Assembly: GCA_902158735.1 (NCBI GenBank)
Contig: CABGHG010000030.1
Location: 1-13,994 of the forward strand
Direction of reading: 5' to 3'
DNA from: Candidatus Methanolliviera sp. GoM_oil
GTDB taxonomy: Archaea; Halobacteriota; Methanoliparia; Methanoliparales; Methanoliparaceae
Length of the DNA: 13,994 nt
The stretch's first letter is position 1; every line of letters starts with the position of its first letter. A model generated the notes under the pieces. It had not been told where the DNA came from. It saw only the letters and a program-made list of their open reading frames with translations, and made no database searches. Made by a program: the position numbers and the translations under genes. Positions 1-6,008 of the stretch are shown here, one piece after another.

Positions 1-160
1 TGCTATTAGACTATAATTTTTAACTGTTTTTTTCATTTTGTCTCACTATACTCTAAGAGTAGGTTTTAGATAATCTATAAACTTTTCTATATAATTCTAT
101 AAATTTCTCTTAACTGTTATCGACCTCTATATTCTTTAGCATCCTATCTAACCCCCCCAT

Positions 161-844
161 CTACTTCATCTTTTGACTAATTTCTTCGATGGAGTTTTTT
201 ATCGAATGATCGTCAGCTTCAAATTCTCTTATAAACCTTTCTTTCGGCACATACTTAAGATACACAGCACCAAGAAGACCGACGATGCTTCCACCGATCA
301 GATCAAATATCAAGTCTAACATCGTATCATTAATGCCGTGTTGGGTTTGTGTGAGAAGAAACGTATCAGAGACGAACTCTCCGATCTCCCATAACGATCC
401 AATTGCCATCGTGAATATTACGACGAAGAAGGCGACGAAATATCTATCCATCTTCACAGATTCTACGTATTGATCCAAGACGACCGCAGAAGTAAAACCG
501 AGGACGGCCACGACTATAGAGGATATGAGGTGTGCAAATTTATCATAAAAAGGATAAAAGAGCTCATATAATCCTAGCACGCCTCCTCCCACATGAAGAT
601 AGAGCGCTAAAACGATCAAAAGGCTCAATTCCCAGGGTAACGTTATATCAAACCGTCTTTTCAATACCAAAGGAGTTAAAGTCAGAAAAAAAGCGAACAA
701 ACTCCATATGCCATAGAGATAATCTAACATGCAAAAACTGTAGATCGCATATATGAGGATGAGTGCCTGCATAAGATAGGAGAGAGATATCCCTATCTTT
801 TTCTTTAATGGTATTTTGCCGATGGTTTCACTCATTTTTACCAT
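161..844 (-). CDS. Six-helix membrane protein, YjdF/DUF2238-like
   Basis: This is a 227-residue integral membrane protein of unknown function. About six hydrophobic helices can be read at residues 17-37, 43-62, 70-84, 103-125, 136-155 and 175-196, followed by a charged cytoplasmic-looking tail. Polar motifs sit inside or next to the helices: YDKFAH (100-105), WEIGEF (152-157), D160, and NDTMLDLIFDLIGG (172-185). This arrangement of D/H, W-E-E and D-x3-D is the pattern I associate with the YjdF/DUF2238 family, for which I know no established biochemical role. The first ATG is taken as start because a TATA-like box at 866-876 would place transcription start at about 845, giving a leaderless message. 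A second ATG three codons in (835) is possible. The gene is divergent from the DUF5320 operon. The membrane call is firm; the family call is moderate. Confidence 0.75.
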   Translation of the reverse strand: MVKMSETIGKIPLKKKIGISLSYLMQALILIYAIYSFCMLDYLYGIWSLFAFFLTLTPLVLKRRFDITLPWELSLLIVLALYLHVGGGVLGLYELFYPFYDKFAHLISSIVVAVLGFTSAVVLDQYVESVKMDRYFVAFFVVIFTMAIGSLWEIGEFVSDTFLLTQTQHGINDTMLDLIFDLIGGSIVGLLGAVYLKYVPKERFIREFEADDHSIKNSIEEISQKMK

Positions 845-865
845 TAGCTTTAAATAATCTCACCC

Positions 866-876
866 GTATTTAAAAC
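866..876 (-). promoter_or_regulatory. TATA-like box for the YjdF-like gene
   Basis: On the minus strand the bases read TTTTAAATAC, a reasonable archaeal TATA element. Its centre lies about 26 bases before the ATG at 844, which implies a leaderless or nearly leaderless transcript. An SD-like GGTGAG at 859-864 would then lie upstream of the transcription start and not be used. Confidence 0.4.
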
Positions 877-973
877 ATATCGCGATTTTCAAATACCATC
901 ATCGGAGAAGTGATGTGTATAGGTCATAATGAAATTCCTCTTTTAGTTGAGTCATTAAGTTTATGATAGAAAA

Positions 974-985
974 CTATTTATAGTA
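974..985 (+). promoter_or_regulatory. TATA box for the DUF5320 operon
   Basis: CTATTTATAGTA is a good archaeal TATA element preceded by a purine-rich stretch that could serve as BRE. Transcription would be expected to start at about 1003-1006, just before the strong SD GGAGGTGA (1006-1013) and 10 bases before the ATG at 1024. Confidence 0.5.
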
Positions 986-988
986 GTT

Positions 989-1009
989 CTCCTATGTGTA
1001 GTATAGGAG
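989..1009 (+). promoter_or_regulatory. Perfect 7-bp inverted repeat covering the SD of the first DUF5320 gene
   Basis: CTCCTAT (989-995) and ATAGGAG (1003-1009) are perfect inverted repeats around a 7-base spacer. The right arm contains most of the SD. In RNA this could be a hairpin hiding the ribosome site. In DNA, lying just after the TATA box, it could be an operator. The predicted transcription start near 1003 would remove the left arm from the RNA, so an operator is slightly the better reading. Confidence 0.4.
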
Positions 1010-1023
1010 GTGAAAAGTAAAAA

Positions 1024-1287
1024 ATGCCAGGAAGATATGGAAATAGGTATCAGTACTATGCGACAGGAATGCCCGGATGGATGAGAGGGGCATACGGAAA
1101 TGCTCCTTATGGAGGACCGTCAGGATATCCGTACGGAAATGCTCCTTATCCTGAGAGACCCCAGGAGATGGATTTGAGAGATGAACTGAGGCTGTTGGAA
1201 GAGGATGAACGGGCATTGGGAGACGATCTCAAAGGAATTAGAGAAAGAATAAAAGGGATCAAGGAAGAAATTGAAAGAAGGAGGTGA
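1024..1287 (+). CDS. Small DUF5320-type protein with C-terminal coiled coil
   Basis: This 87-residue cytoplasmic protein has two parts. Residues 1-45 are rich in Gly, Tyr, Pro and Asn and include ATGMPGWMRGAYG. Residues 48-87 are a highly charged helix with regular Leu/Ile spacing that ends in Arg residues, a probable coiled coil. Gly/Tyr-rich start plus C-terminal coiled coil is the usual plan of DUF5320 proteins, which are common in anaerobic archaea and bacteria near Mrp/MinD-type ATPase and NifX-like genes; their function is not established. Translation starts at the ATG after GGAGGTGA. The stop codon of this gene lies inside the SD of the next gene (1280-1287), so the two are translationally coupled. 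The start contexts of the two genes are nearly identical (SD, A-rich spacer, ATGCCAGGA), which suggests an old duplication. No Cys is present. Confidence 0.75.
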   Translation: MPGRYGNRYQYYATGMPGWMRGAYGNAPYGGPSGYPYGNAPYPERPQEMDLRDELRLLEEDERALGDDLKGIRERIKGIKEEIERRR

Positions 1288-1292
1288 AATAA

Positions 1293-1574
1293 ATGCCAGG
1301 AGGAAATGGAACTGGTCCAATGGGTTTCGGTTCTATGACCGGAAGAGGGGCTGGATACTGCGCCGGATTTCCGGTGCCGGGTTACATGAATCCCGTTTCG
1401 GGTAGAGGATTCGGTAGAGGATTCGGTAGAGGATTCGGTAGAGGATTCGGTAGAGGATTCGGTAGAGGATTCGGTAGAGGATCTTACGGATATGGACCTT
1501 ATCAGTCTGGATACGGACCTTATCAGTCTGGATACGGACCTTATCAGTCTGGATACGGACCTTACCAGTATTGA
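1293..1574 (+). CDS. DUF5320 protein with GRGF and YGPYQSG repeats
   Basis: This 93-residue Gly-rich protein opens with MPGGNGTGPMGFGSMTGRGAG, the classic DUF5320 N-terminus, followed by a single Cys (C23) and PGYMNP. The rest is low complexity: six GRGF units plus a GRGS (about residues 37-64), then three YGPYQSG units and a partial fourth to the C-terminus. The usual C-terminal coiled coil of the family is missing, but it is present in the gene 5 bases upstream, as if the two proteins share one function. The RG-rich stretch is positively charged and could contact RNA, DNA or acidic protein; this is inference. The start is fixed by GGAGGTGA 5 bases before the ATG. A long T-tract follows the gene. 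No enzymatic motif is seen and the role is unknown. Confidence 0.8.
   Translation: MPGGNGTGPMGFGSMTGRGAGYCAGFPVPGYMNPVSGRGFGRGFGRGFGRGFGRGFGRGFGRGSYGYGPYQSGYGPYQSGYGPYQSGYGPYQY
1401..1484 (+). repeat. 12-bp tandem repeat (GRGF units)
   Basis: Six perfect copies of GGTAGAGGATTC run from 1401 to 1472. A seventh, altered copy (1473-1484) ends in ATCT. The array stays in frame and encodes (GRGF)6-GRGS. Identity at synonymous positions across all six units points to recent expansion by slippage or unequal exchange. Confidence 0.95.
1488..1571 (+). repeat. 21-bp tandem repeat (YGPYQSG units)
   Basis: There are three near-identical 21-base units starting at 1488, 1509 and 1530; the first differs from the others at one base (TAT for TAC). 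A fourth unit from 1551 diverges at its end. The array is in frame and encodes YGPYQSG repeats up to the stop codon. Confidence 0.95.
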
Positions 1575-1588
1575 TAAAAGTTGATGAA

Positions 1589-1610
1589 TTTTTTTATTTT
1601 TTTATTTTTT
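1589..1610 (+). terminator. Archaeal T-tract terminator after the DUF5320 genes
   Basis: A T-tract of three runs (7, 7 and 6 or more T) split by single A bases begins 15 bases after the DUF5320 stop codon. T-tracts without a stem are the normal intrinsic termination signal in Archaea. It abuts the start of the radical SAM gene, so termination may be partial. Confidence 0.6.
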
Positions 1611-1611
1611 C

Positions 1612-2529
1612 ATGAAGATAAGTAGTATCTTCGGTCCTGTTCCGTCGAGAAGACTTGGACTATCGCTGGGTGTAGATATAGTTCCCTATAAAACGTGTTG
1701 CTTTGATTGTATCTACTGCCAATTGGGGAGAACAACGGATAAGACCGTTCAAAGGAGGGAATATATCAAGAAAGAGAAGATAATAAAAGATCTAAGGGAT
1801 TTCTTGGATGACCCTTCTCCATTTGACTACATCACCTTTTCAGGTTCTGGAGAGCCCACGCTAAACGATAATATCGGCAAATTGATTGAAGAGGCAAAGA
1901 AGATCTCCGACGTTCCTGTAGTTGTTCTAACCAATGGAGCGTTATTATTCGACGAAGATCTGCAGAAAGAGTTGATACCCGCAGATATCATCATTCCATC
2001 GATGGATGCAGTGACAGAGGATGTATTTAACGCAATAGATAGACCACATCCGTCTTTGAAGATTGAAAAAATTATAGATGGGCTCACGTCGTTTACAAGA
2101 AGATATAGTGGTGAGATCTGGCTCGAGATTATGCTCGTCAAAGGCGTCAACGACAGACCAGAAGATATCGACGCGATGAAAAGAGTATTAGAGACGATCG
2201 GTGCAGAAAAGATACAGTTGAACACACCGATACGACCGCCGATCGAGGATATTGCAAAGACGGTCGATTGGGAGAAGATGAATGATGTGGCAAAGTATCT
2301 CGGTGCAGAGGTGATAACAGAATTCGAAGATGACAGAATAAAACTTGTCGGCAAAGAGACCGAAGGCAATATATTAAATTTATTAAAGAGGAGACCCTGC
2401 ACGACCGATGAGATCTCGGGTGCCTTATCGATGGAGATAAATGAGGTGATAAAATATCTAAATTTGCTGAAGGATAAAAAGATTAAAGTAAGGGTGTTTC
2501 AAGACAAGAATTATTGGTTAATAAAATAA
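1612..2529 (+). CDS. Radical SAM protein with C-terminal winged helix (COG0731-like)
   Basis: This 305-residue Fe-S enzyme carries the radical SAM motif C-x3-C-x2-C at C29, C33 and C36 (an extra C30 is adjacent) within TCCFDCIYCQLG. It is followed by SGSGEPTLN (77-85), the motif that binds the SAM amino group. The N-terminal IFGPVPSRRLGLSLGVD is typical of the COG0731-like Fe-S oxidoreductases of anaerobes. The core barrel spans roughly residues 1-235, and residues 250-305 look like a winged-helix domain. The substrate is unknown. It is not convincingly the tRNA wybutosine enzyme TYW1, although that enzyme shares the COG. The ATG lies directly behind a T-tract with no SD, so translation may be leaderless or rely on readthrough; the conserved N-terminus supports this start. 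The Mrp-type ATPase gene follows after 28 bases, suggesting one transcript. Confidence 0.85.
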   Translation: MKISSIFGPVPSRRLGLSLGVDIVPYKTCCFDCIYCQLGRTTDKTVQRREYIKKEKIIKDLRDFLDDPSPFDYITFSGSGEPTLNDNIGKLIEEAKKISDVPVVVLTNGALLFDEDLQKELIPADIIIPSMDAVTEDVFNAIDRPHPSLKIEKIIDGLTSFTRRYSGEIWLEIMLVKGVNDRPEDIDAMKRVLETIGAEKIQLNTPIRPPIEDIAKTVDWEKMNDVAKYLGAEVITEFEDDRIKLVGKETEGNILNLLKRRPCTTDEISGALSMEINEVIKYLNLLKDKKIKVRVFQDKNYWLIK

Positions 2530-2557
2530 AGAAGAAAGAAAAGGAGGATGATCAGAA

Positions 2558-3379
2558 GTGGCAGAAAAAGAGAAAGATTTTAAAGCAGAACTAAAAGAGG
2601 AGCAAGATAAGTTAAGAGAGCATATAAAGCATACAATAATGGTGATATCGGGCAAAGGGGGGGTTGGAAAATCTACGGTCTCTGCAAACCTTGCGTATGC
2701 GTTGAACGCGTTTGGTAAAGATGTTGGGTTGGTGGACGCGGACATACACGGACCAACGATCCCAAAGTTGCTCGGAATGGAAGATGTGAAACTGAATTCC
2801 ACGCCGGAAGGGAAGATACTTCCAGCTATCGTACCACCAGGATTGAAAGTGATATCCATGGCTTTTTTGGTCCCAGACAGCGACGCACCTATTATATGGA
2901 GGGGGCCTATGAAGTACAATGCGATCAAACAGTTTTTGCAGGATGCTCAATGGGGTGATATAGAATACCTCATCGTTGATTTACCGCCAGGCACAGGAGA
3001 TGAATCGATCAGCATTGCCCAACTCACCGGCGCAGATGGTTCGATCATTGTGACAACTCCCCAAAGCGTTGCACTTCTAAATTCGAGAAAAGCAGTAGGG
3101 TTTGCACAGAAGATGAGCATCCCAATCATCGGAATCATCGAGAACATGAGCGGTTTTATATGCCCACATTGCGGTGAGCGGGTCGATATATTCGGTGAGG
3201 GTGGTGGAGAACGAACTGCGGAAGAATTTGGTCTGCCATTCTTGGGAAGAATTCCGCTGGACAAAAAGATATGCGACGGTGGAGAAGCGGGAAGACCGAT
3301 GATCATCGATGAAGCTAACTCGGATAACATAGATATCTTCAAGGATCTCGCAGAGAAGGTAATCAAATTTTATGAGTGA
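2558..3379 (+). CDS. mrp: Mrp/NBP35-type Fe-S cluster carrier ATPase
   Basis: This 273-residue cytoplasmic P-loop ATPase belongs to the Mrp/ApbC/NBP35 family, whose dimers bind a 4Fe-4S cluster and hand it to apoproteins. Visible motifs are the deviant Walker A GKGGVGKST (32-40), VDADIHGPTIPKLLG (59-73), DLPPGTGDE (141-149), and ENMSGFICPHCG (195-206) with the cluster-ligand pair C202/C205. There is no N-terminal ferredoxin-like Cys motif and no MIP18/DUF59 domain; the N-terminus is a short charged helix. The start is a GTG 10 bases after GGAGG (2543-2547); an ATG at 2548 is out of frame. The gene follows a radical SAM gene, which needs an Fe-S cluster, so a delivery role there is plausible but inferred. 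It ends 1 base from the convergent MinD-like gene. Confidence 0.92.
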   Translation: MAEKEKDFKAELKEEQDKLREHIKHTIMVISGKGGVGKSTVSANLAYALNAFGKDVGLVDADIHGPTIPKLLGMEDVKLNSTPEGKILPAIVPPGLKVISMAFLVPDSDAPIIWRGPMKYNAIKQFLQDAQWGDIEYLIVDLPPGTGDESISIAQLTGADGSIIVTTPQSVALLNSRKAVGFAQKMSIPIIGIIENMSGFICPHCGERVDIFGEGGGERTAEEFGLPFLGRIPLDKKICDGGEAGRPMIIDEANSDNIDIFKDLAEKVIKFYE

Positions 3380-3380
3380 G

Positions 3381-4250
3381 TCATAAATACTCTGAGAATT
3401 CCCCCCACATCTCGATTAAGGCTTTAGATGCCCCACAGTTTTCATCGTGCTTCACCACAGGAATACCCGCATTTATTGCCCCTTCCACACTTCTATCGAA
3501 GGGGATTTTTTTTAATATTCCCAACTCATTCTTTTCACAATAGTCTTCTATCTCTTCCGCCATATCCTCATTTAGATCGTACTTATTTATGCAGACGAGA
3601 GGAGTTATCTCAAAATGTTTTACCAGCCCTATAATCCTCTCTAAATCATGTAATCCTGATTTTGTGGGTTCAGTTACGATCAAGGCAATGTTGACACCCG
3701 ACAGCGACGCGATGACTTGACATCCGATGCCTGCCGCGGCATCTATCAGTATCAGATTACGATCATCTCTTTCGGCAATTGTTCTGCTCTTACTTCTGAT
3801 TTCTGCCACTATCTTGCCGGAACTTTCCTCGCCCGCACGAAGTAAGCCGTGAACCATCGGGCCATAATCGGTCTTTGAAGTAAATATATATCCTGAAATC
3901 CTATCTCTCATCCAAACGGCATCGGAGGGACATACGAGGTTACAGACACCGCACCCCTCACACAAGATCGGATCTACCTTATAATCTTCTATCGCACCGA
4001 ATCTGCAGTTATCCACACAGATATCACATTCGATACATTCTTCTTCTTTTATCTCCGCAGACCTAGATCCATGATATTCCTCTCTATCTATCAGCTCCGA
4101 TTTGAATAACAGGTGAAGATTTGGGGCATCGACATCACAATCTGCAAAGACCATATCTAACTTATCTTCACGTGCAAGGACGATAAGAGACCCCGTGACA
4201 GAGGTCTTTCCTGTTCCTCCCTTTCCGCTGACGATTGCTACTTCCTTCAT
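3381..4250 (-). CDS. MinD-superfamily ATPase with inserted two-cluster ferredoxin domain
   Basis: This 289-residue protein is a P-loop ATPase split by a ferredoxin module. The deviant Walker A is SGKGGTGKTSV (8-18), and FADCDVDAPNLH (35-46) follows. Two 4Fe-4S motifs come next: C72-x2-C75-x2-C78-x3-C82 and C97-x2-C100-x2-C103-x3-C107. The ATPase fold resumes with LILIDAAAGIGCQVIASL (166-183). The second motif lacks the Pro usual in the first cluster, but each has all four ligands. This COG1149-type family commonly sits beside Mrp, NifX-like and DUF5320 genes in anaerobes. Its exact role is unproven and may be ATP-coupled electron transfer or cluster assembly. The start ATG has SD GGAGG 11 bases upstream. 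It lies 37 bases after the MBL gene, probably in the same transcript. Paralogues often occur in pairs; only one is seen here. Confidence 0.9.
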   Translation of the reverse strand: MKEVAIVSGKGGTGKTSVTGSLIVLAREDKLDMVFADCDVDAPNLHLLFKSELIDREEYHGSRSAEIKEEECIECDICVDNCRFGAIEDYKVDPILCEGCGVCNLVCPSDAVWMRDRISGYIFTSKTDYGPMVHGLLRAGEESSGKIVAEIRSKSRTIAERDDRNLILIDAAAGIGCQVIASLSGVNIALIVTEPTKSGLHDLERIIGLVKHFEITPLVCINKYDLNEDMAEEIEDYCEKNELGILKKIPFDRSVEGAINAGIPVVKHDENCGASKALIEMWGEFSEYL

Positions 4251-4287
4251 CTAATCTAAAACCTCCTATTTTTTATTCGATTTAATA

Positions 4288-4953
4288 CTATTCAAAAGAG
4301 AACGATCTTCCCACACCGTTCTCTTGAAAAGTCTCTGGATATGCACTTCTTATTTCATCCATCGAATCCGTGCAGTGAGAAGGAGCTAAAAAGGATAAAT
4401 CTTTCAGTGAATCCAAATCTCTTTTATTGACGGAATGAAATCCCCCCATTGCGCCGAAGACGTCTCCTTCTCTCGATACCGATTCGATGATGGTGGAGAT
4501 ATGCGGGTGTGCACAACCGGATACGATTAAAAACCCTTTTCTCGTCTTTATCGCCAAAGACTGCTCTTTGATGAATGTGCCGAGAGGACCCGTCGAATAG
4601 ATATCGCTCACAATAGGGCTAAAAGAGTCCACGAGTATCAAATTGGATCTTTCCTTCATCTCTTTAAGCGTCTTAGAAGGAAACGCTCTCATACCGTATA
4701 CATCTACGTCTGGGTTAAGATCAAGAAGATCAAAGAGACCACCGATATGATCCCAGTCGGCATGGGAGATCACAATCCTTTTGATATCCTTTGGATCTAT
4801 TCCAACATTCTCCATATTTTTAAGCAGTATCTCTCCATCGCCCCCGGTATCAAACAGTAAATTTTCTTCTTCGATGAAACAAGAAAATCCGTGTGCAACA
4901 TTCAAATTGCCTTTATATCTATAGTTGTCATATACCGTTGTGATTGTGAACAT
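4288..4953 (-). CDS. Metallo-beta-lactamase-fold hydrolase, COG1237-like
   Basis: This 221-residue MBL-fold protein opens with a strand and LLFDTGGDG (32-40). The metal motif is ISHADWDHIGG (62-72), in which D66 replaces the second His of the common HxHxDH motif. Later ligands are in SGCAHPH (145-151) and PSHCTD (191-196), both typical of COG1237. That family includes the methanogen protein annotated as a dihydropterin ribofuranosyl-aminobenzene phosphate synthase, but the activity of most members is not established, and other MBL activities are possible. Length fits a compact family member. There is no SD; a TATA box at 4982-4989 lies about 30 bases before the ATG, fitting a nearly leaderless message independent of dph2. 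The MinD-like ferredoxin ATPase follows 37 bases downstream. Confidence 0.8.
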   Translation of the reverse strand: MFTITTVYDNYRYKGNLNVAHGFSCFIEEENLLFDTGGDGEILLKNMENVGIDPKDIKRIVISHADWDHIGGLFDLLDLNPDVDVYGMRAFPSKTLKEMKERSNLILVDSFSPIVSDIYSTGPLGTFIKEQSLAIKTRKGFLIVSGCAHPHISTIIESVSREGDVFGAMGGFHSVNKRDLDSLKDLSFLAPSHCTDSMDEIRSAYPETFQENGVGRSFSFE

Positions 4954-4981
4954 TTTTCTCGCATCAAGATAGAATACATCA

Positions 4982-4989
4982 TTTATAAA
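4982..4989 (-). promoter_or_regulatory. TATA box for the MBL-MinD pair
   Basis: TTTATAAA is a strong, symmetric archaeal TATA element in the 47-base gap after dph2. It would place transcription start near 4959, about 6 bases before the MBL ATG. This suggests the pair can be transcribed apart from ppsA-mfnA-dph2. Confidence 0.5.
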
Positions 4990-5000
4990 CTTTTATCTCT

Positions 5001-6008
5001 TCATCTTATCTCATCCATGATATATTCGTCCATCGATCTTCCCCCCAAAAGCATCTCGAACTCGATCGGTGTTAAGATGGGGACCTTAAATCTTTTATAA
5101 TCGTCTATGGCTATTCTCGGACAAGCCGTATTTATGAGGAGATCCACCTTAATCCCGATACCTTCGGGATATATTGTATCCATATAAAGTATATATGCCT
5201 CATATCCCCTTTTTAAAGCATTTTTATAGAGTTTTAACGCTATATCTGATCGTTTCTGCCCTATCTTACTGCTTACAAGGATTCCAACCGATCTAAAATC
5301 CATCGCCTTTGAGATCACTCCATATCTTCTCCTTATCAACCGCTCCGTCTTCACTTCCTCTATCTCTTTCGAGATCGGATCTACCTTAAGCACTCTCTTC
5401 TTGGTGGCAATACCTATCCCAATCGGATGAAAATATCCACTTCCAATGTATATAATCTCCTCTCCATCGTTCTTTGCGGATGAGAAGTTACACCCGAGGA
5501 CCTGCCCTTCATAAGTGATCCTCGAGTCGCCCCTTCCGATGATACATGTAATCCCATTGTCTCCATAGAAGGCCTTTATTCTCTTCAGGTCTCCGATATG
5601 CTGGACGGTTGAGACGAGCGAGATCTTATCCGCATGTATAAACGTCAAAGAATCTTTCAGCAGATCATCGAAGTCACATTTCATCCTCGCCTCGATGTAT
5701 TCCACTCTTTTAACATCAAATATCTTCGAGTGGCCAAAATGGAATAAGAGATCGACCTCGTTCAATAGATTCATATCCAGGTCGCAAGCACCAAAACAAG
5801 AATTTCCAGATATTAAAACGAGACTCTTCGTCTCATTCTCTATGTAATCCTTTATATCCGTTGAGCGCCTCAAAAGGCCGTCGGGAAATTGTAAGCCCAC
5901 CTTCTTCGCACCAATTTTCTTTATCTTTTTAACAACATCTTCTAAGTTAAGTTTATAGTAACCTGGTTTATGGCAGGAGAAGGATTTCTTATCTTGAATA
6001 TCATTCAT
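5001..6008 (-). CDS. dph2: Diphthamide synthesis enzyme Dph2 (archaeal)
   Basis: This 335-residue protein catalyses the first step of diphthamide formation: transfer of the 3-amino-3-carboxypropyl group of S-adenosylmethionine to a His of translation elongation factor 2. The archaeal enzyme is a homodimer that uses a 4Fe-4S cluster and non-canonical radical SAM chemistry. Visible marks are the N-terminal VGLQFPDGLLRRS (37-49), SCFGACDLD (70-78; C71 and C75), LGCNF (C173) and NTACPRIAIDDY (C296). One Cys from each of the three domains is expected to hold the cluster. Length matches archaeal homologues. The start ATG overlaps the end of mfnA by 8 bases, so translation is coupled. This gene is strong evidence for an archaeal host. 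No downstream amidotransferase is in the window. Confidence 0.93.
   Translation of the reverse strand: MNDIQDKKSFSCHKPGYYKLNLEDVVKKIKKIGAKKVGLQFPDGLLRRSTDIKDYIENETKSLVLISGNSCFGACDLDMNLLNEVDLLFHFGHSKIFDVKRVEYIEARMKCDFDDLLKDSLTFIHADKISLVSTVQHIGDLKRIKAFYGDNGITCIIGRGDSRITYEGQVLGCNFSSAKNDGEEIIYIGSGYFHPIGIGIATKKRVLKVDPISKEIEEVKTERLIRRRYGVISKAMDFRSVGILVSSKIGQKRSDIALKLYKNALKRGYEAYILYMDTIYPEGIGIKVDLLINTACPRIAIDDYKRFKVPILTPIEFEMLLGGRSMDEYIMDEIR

Noticed and set aside
1..160. A/T-rich edge with TATA-like words (about 75-110) as a promoter
   Set aside because: No gene start is visible to which they could belong, and such words are expected in A/T-rich DNA.
913..966. 17-codon open frame with GGAG 5 bases upstream, before the DUF5320 operon
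   Set aside because: It lies upstream of the best TATA box (974-985), so it would not be on that transcript, and such short frames occur by chance.
1401..1571. Repeats as a CRISPR array or origin iterons
   Set aside because: The units are contiguous without spacers, in frame, and encode GRGF and YGPYQSG.
1827..2402. 191-codon minus-strand open frame opposite the radical SAM gene
   Set aside because: Its Ser/Ile/Phe-rich translation is the typical antisense shadow of a real gene, and the plus strand encodes a clear Fe-S enzyme.
2518..3366. Long minus-strand frames opposite mrp
   Set aside because: Composition and lack of start signals mark them as shadows; mrp has full motifs and a strong SD.
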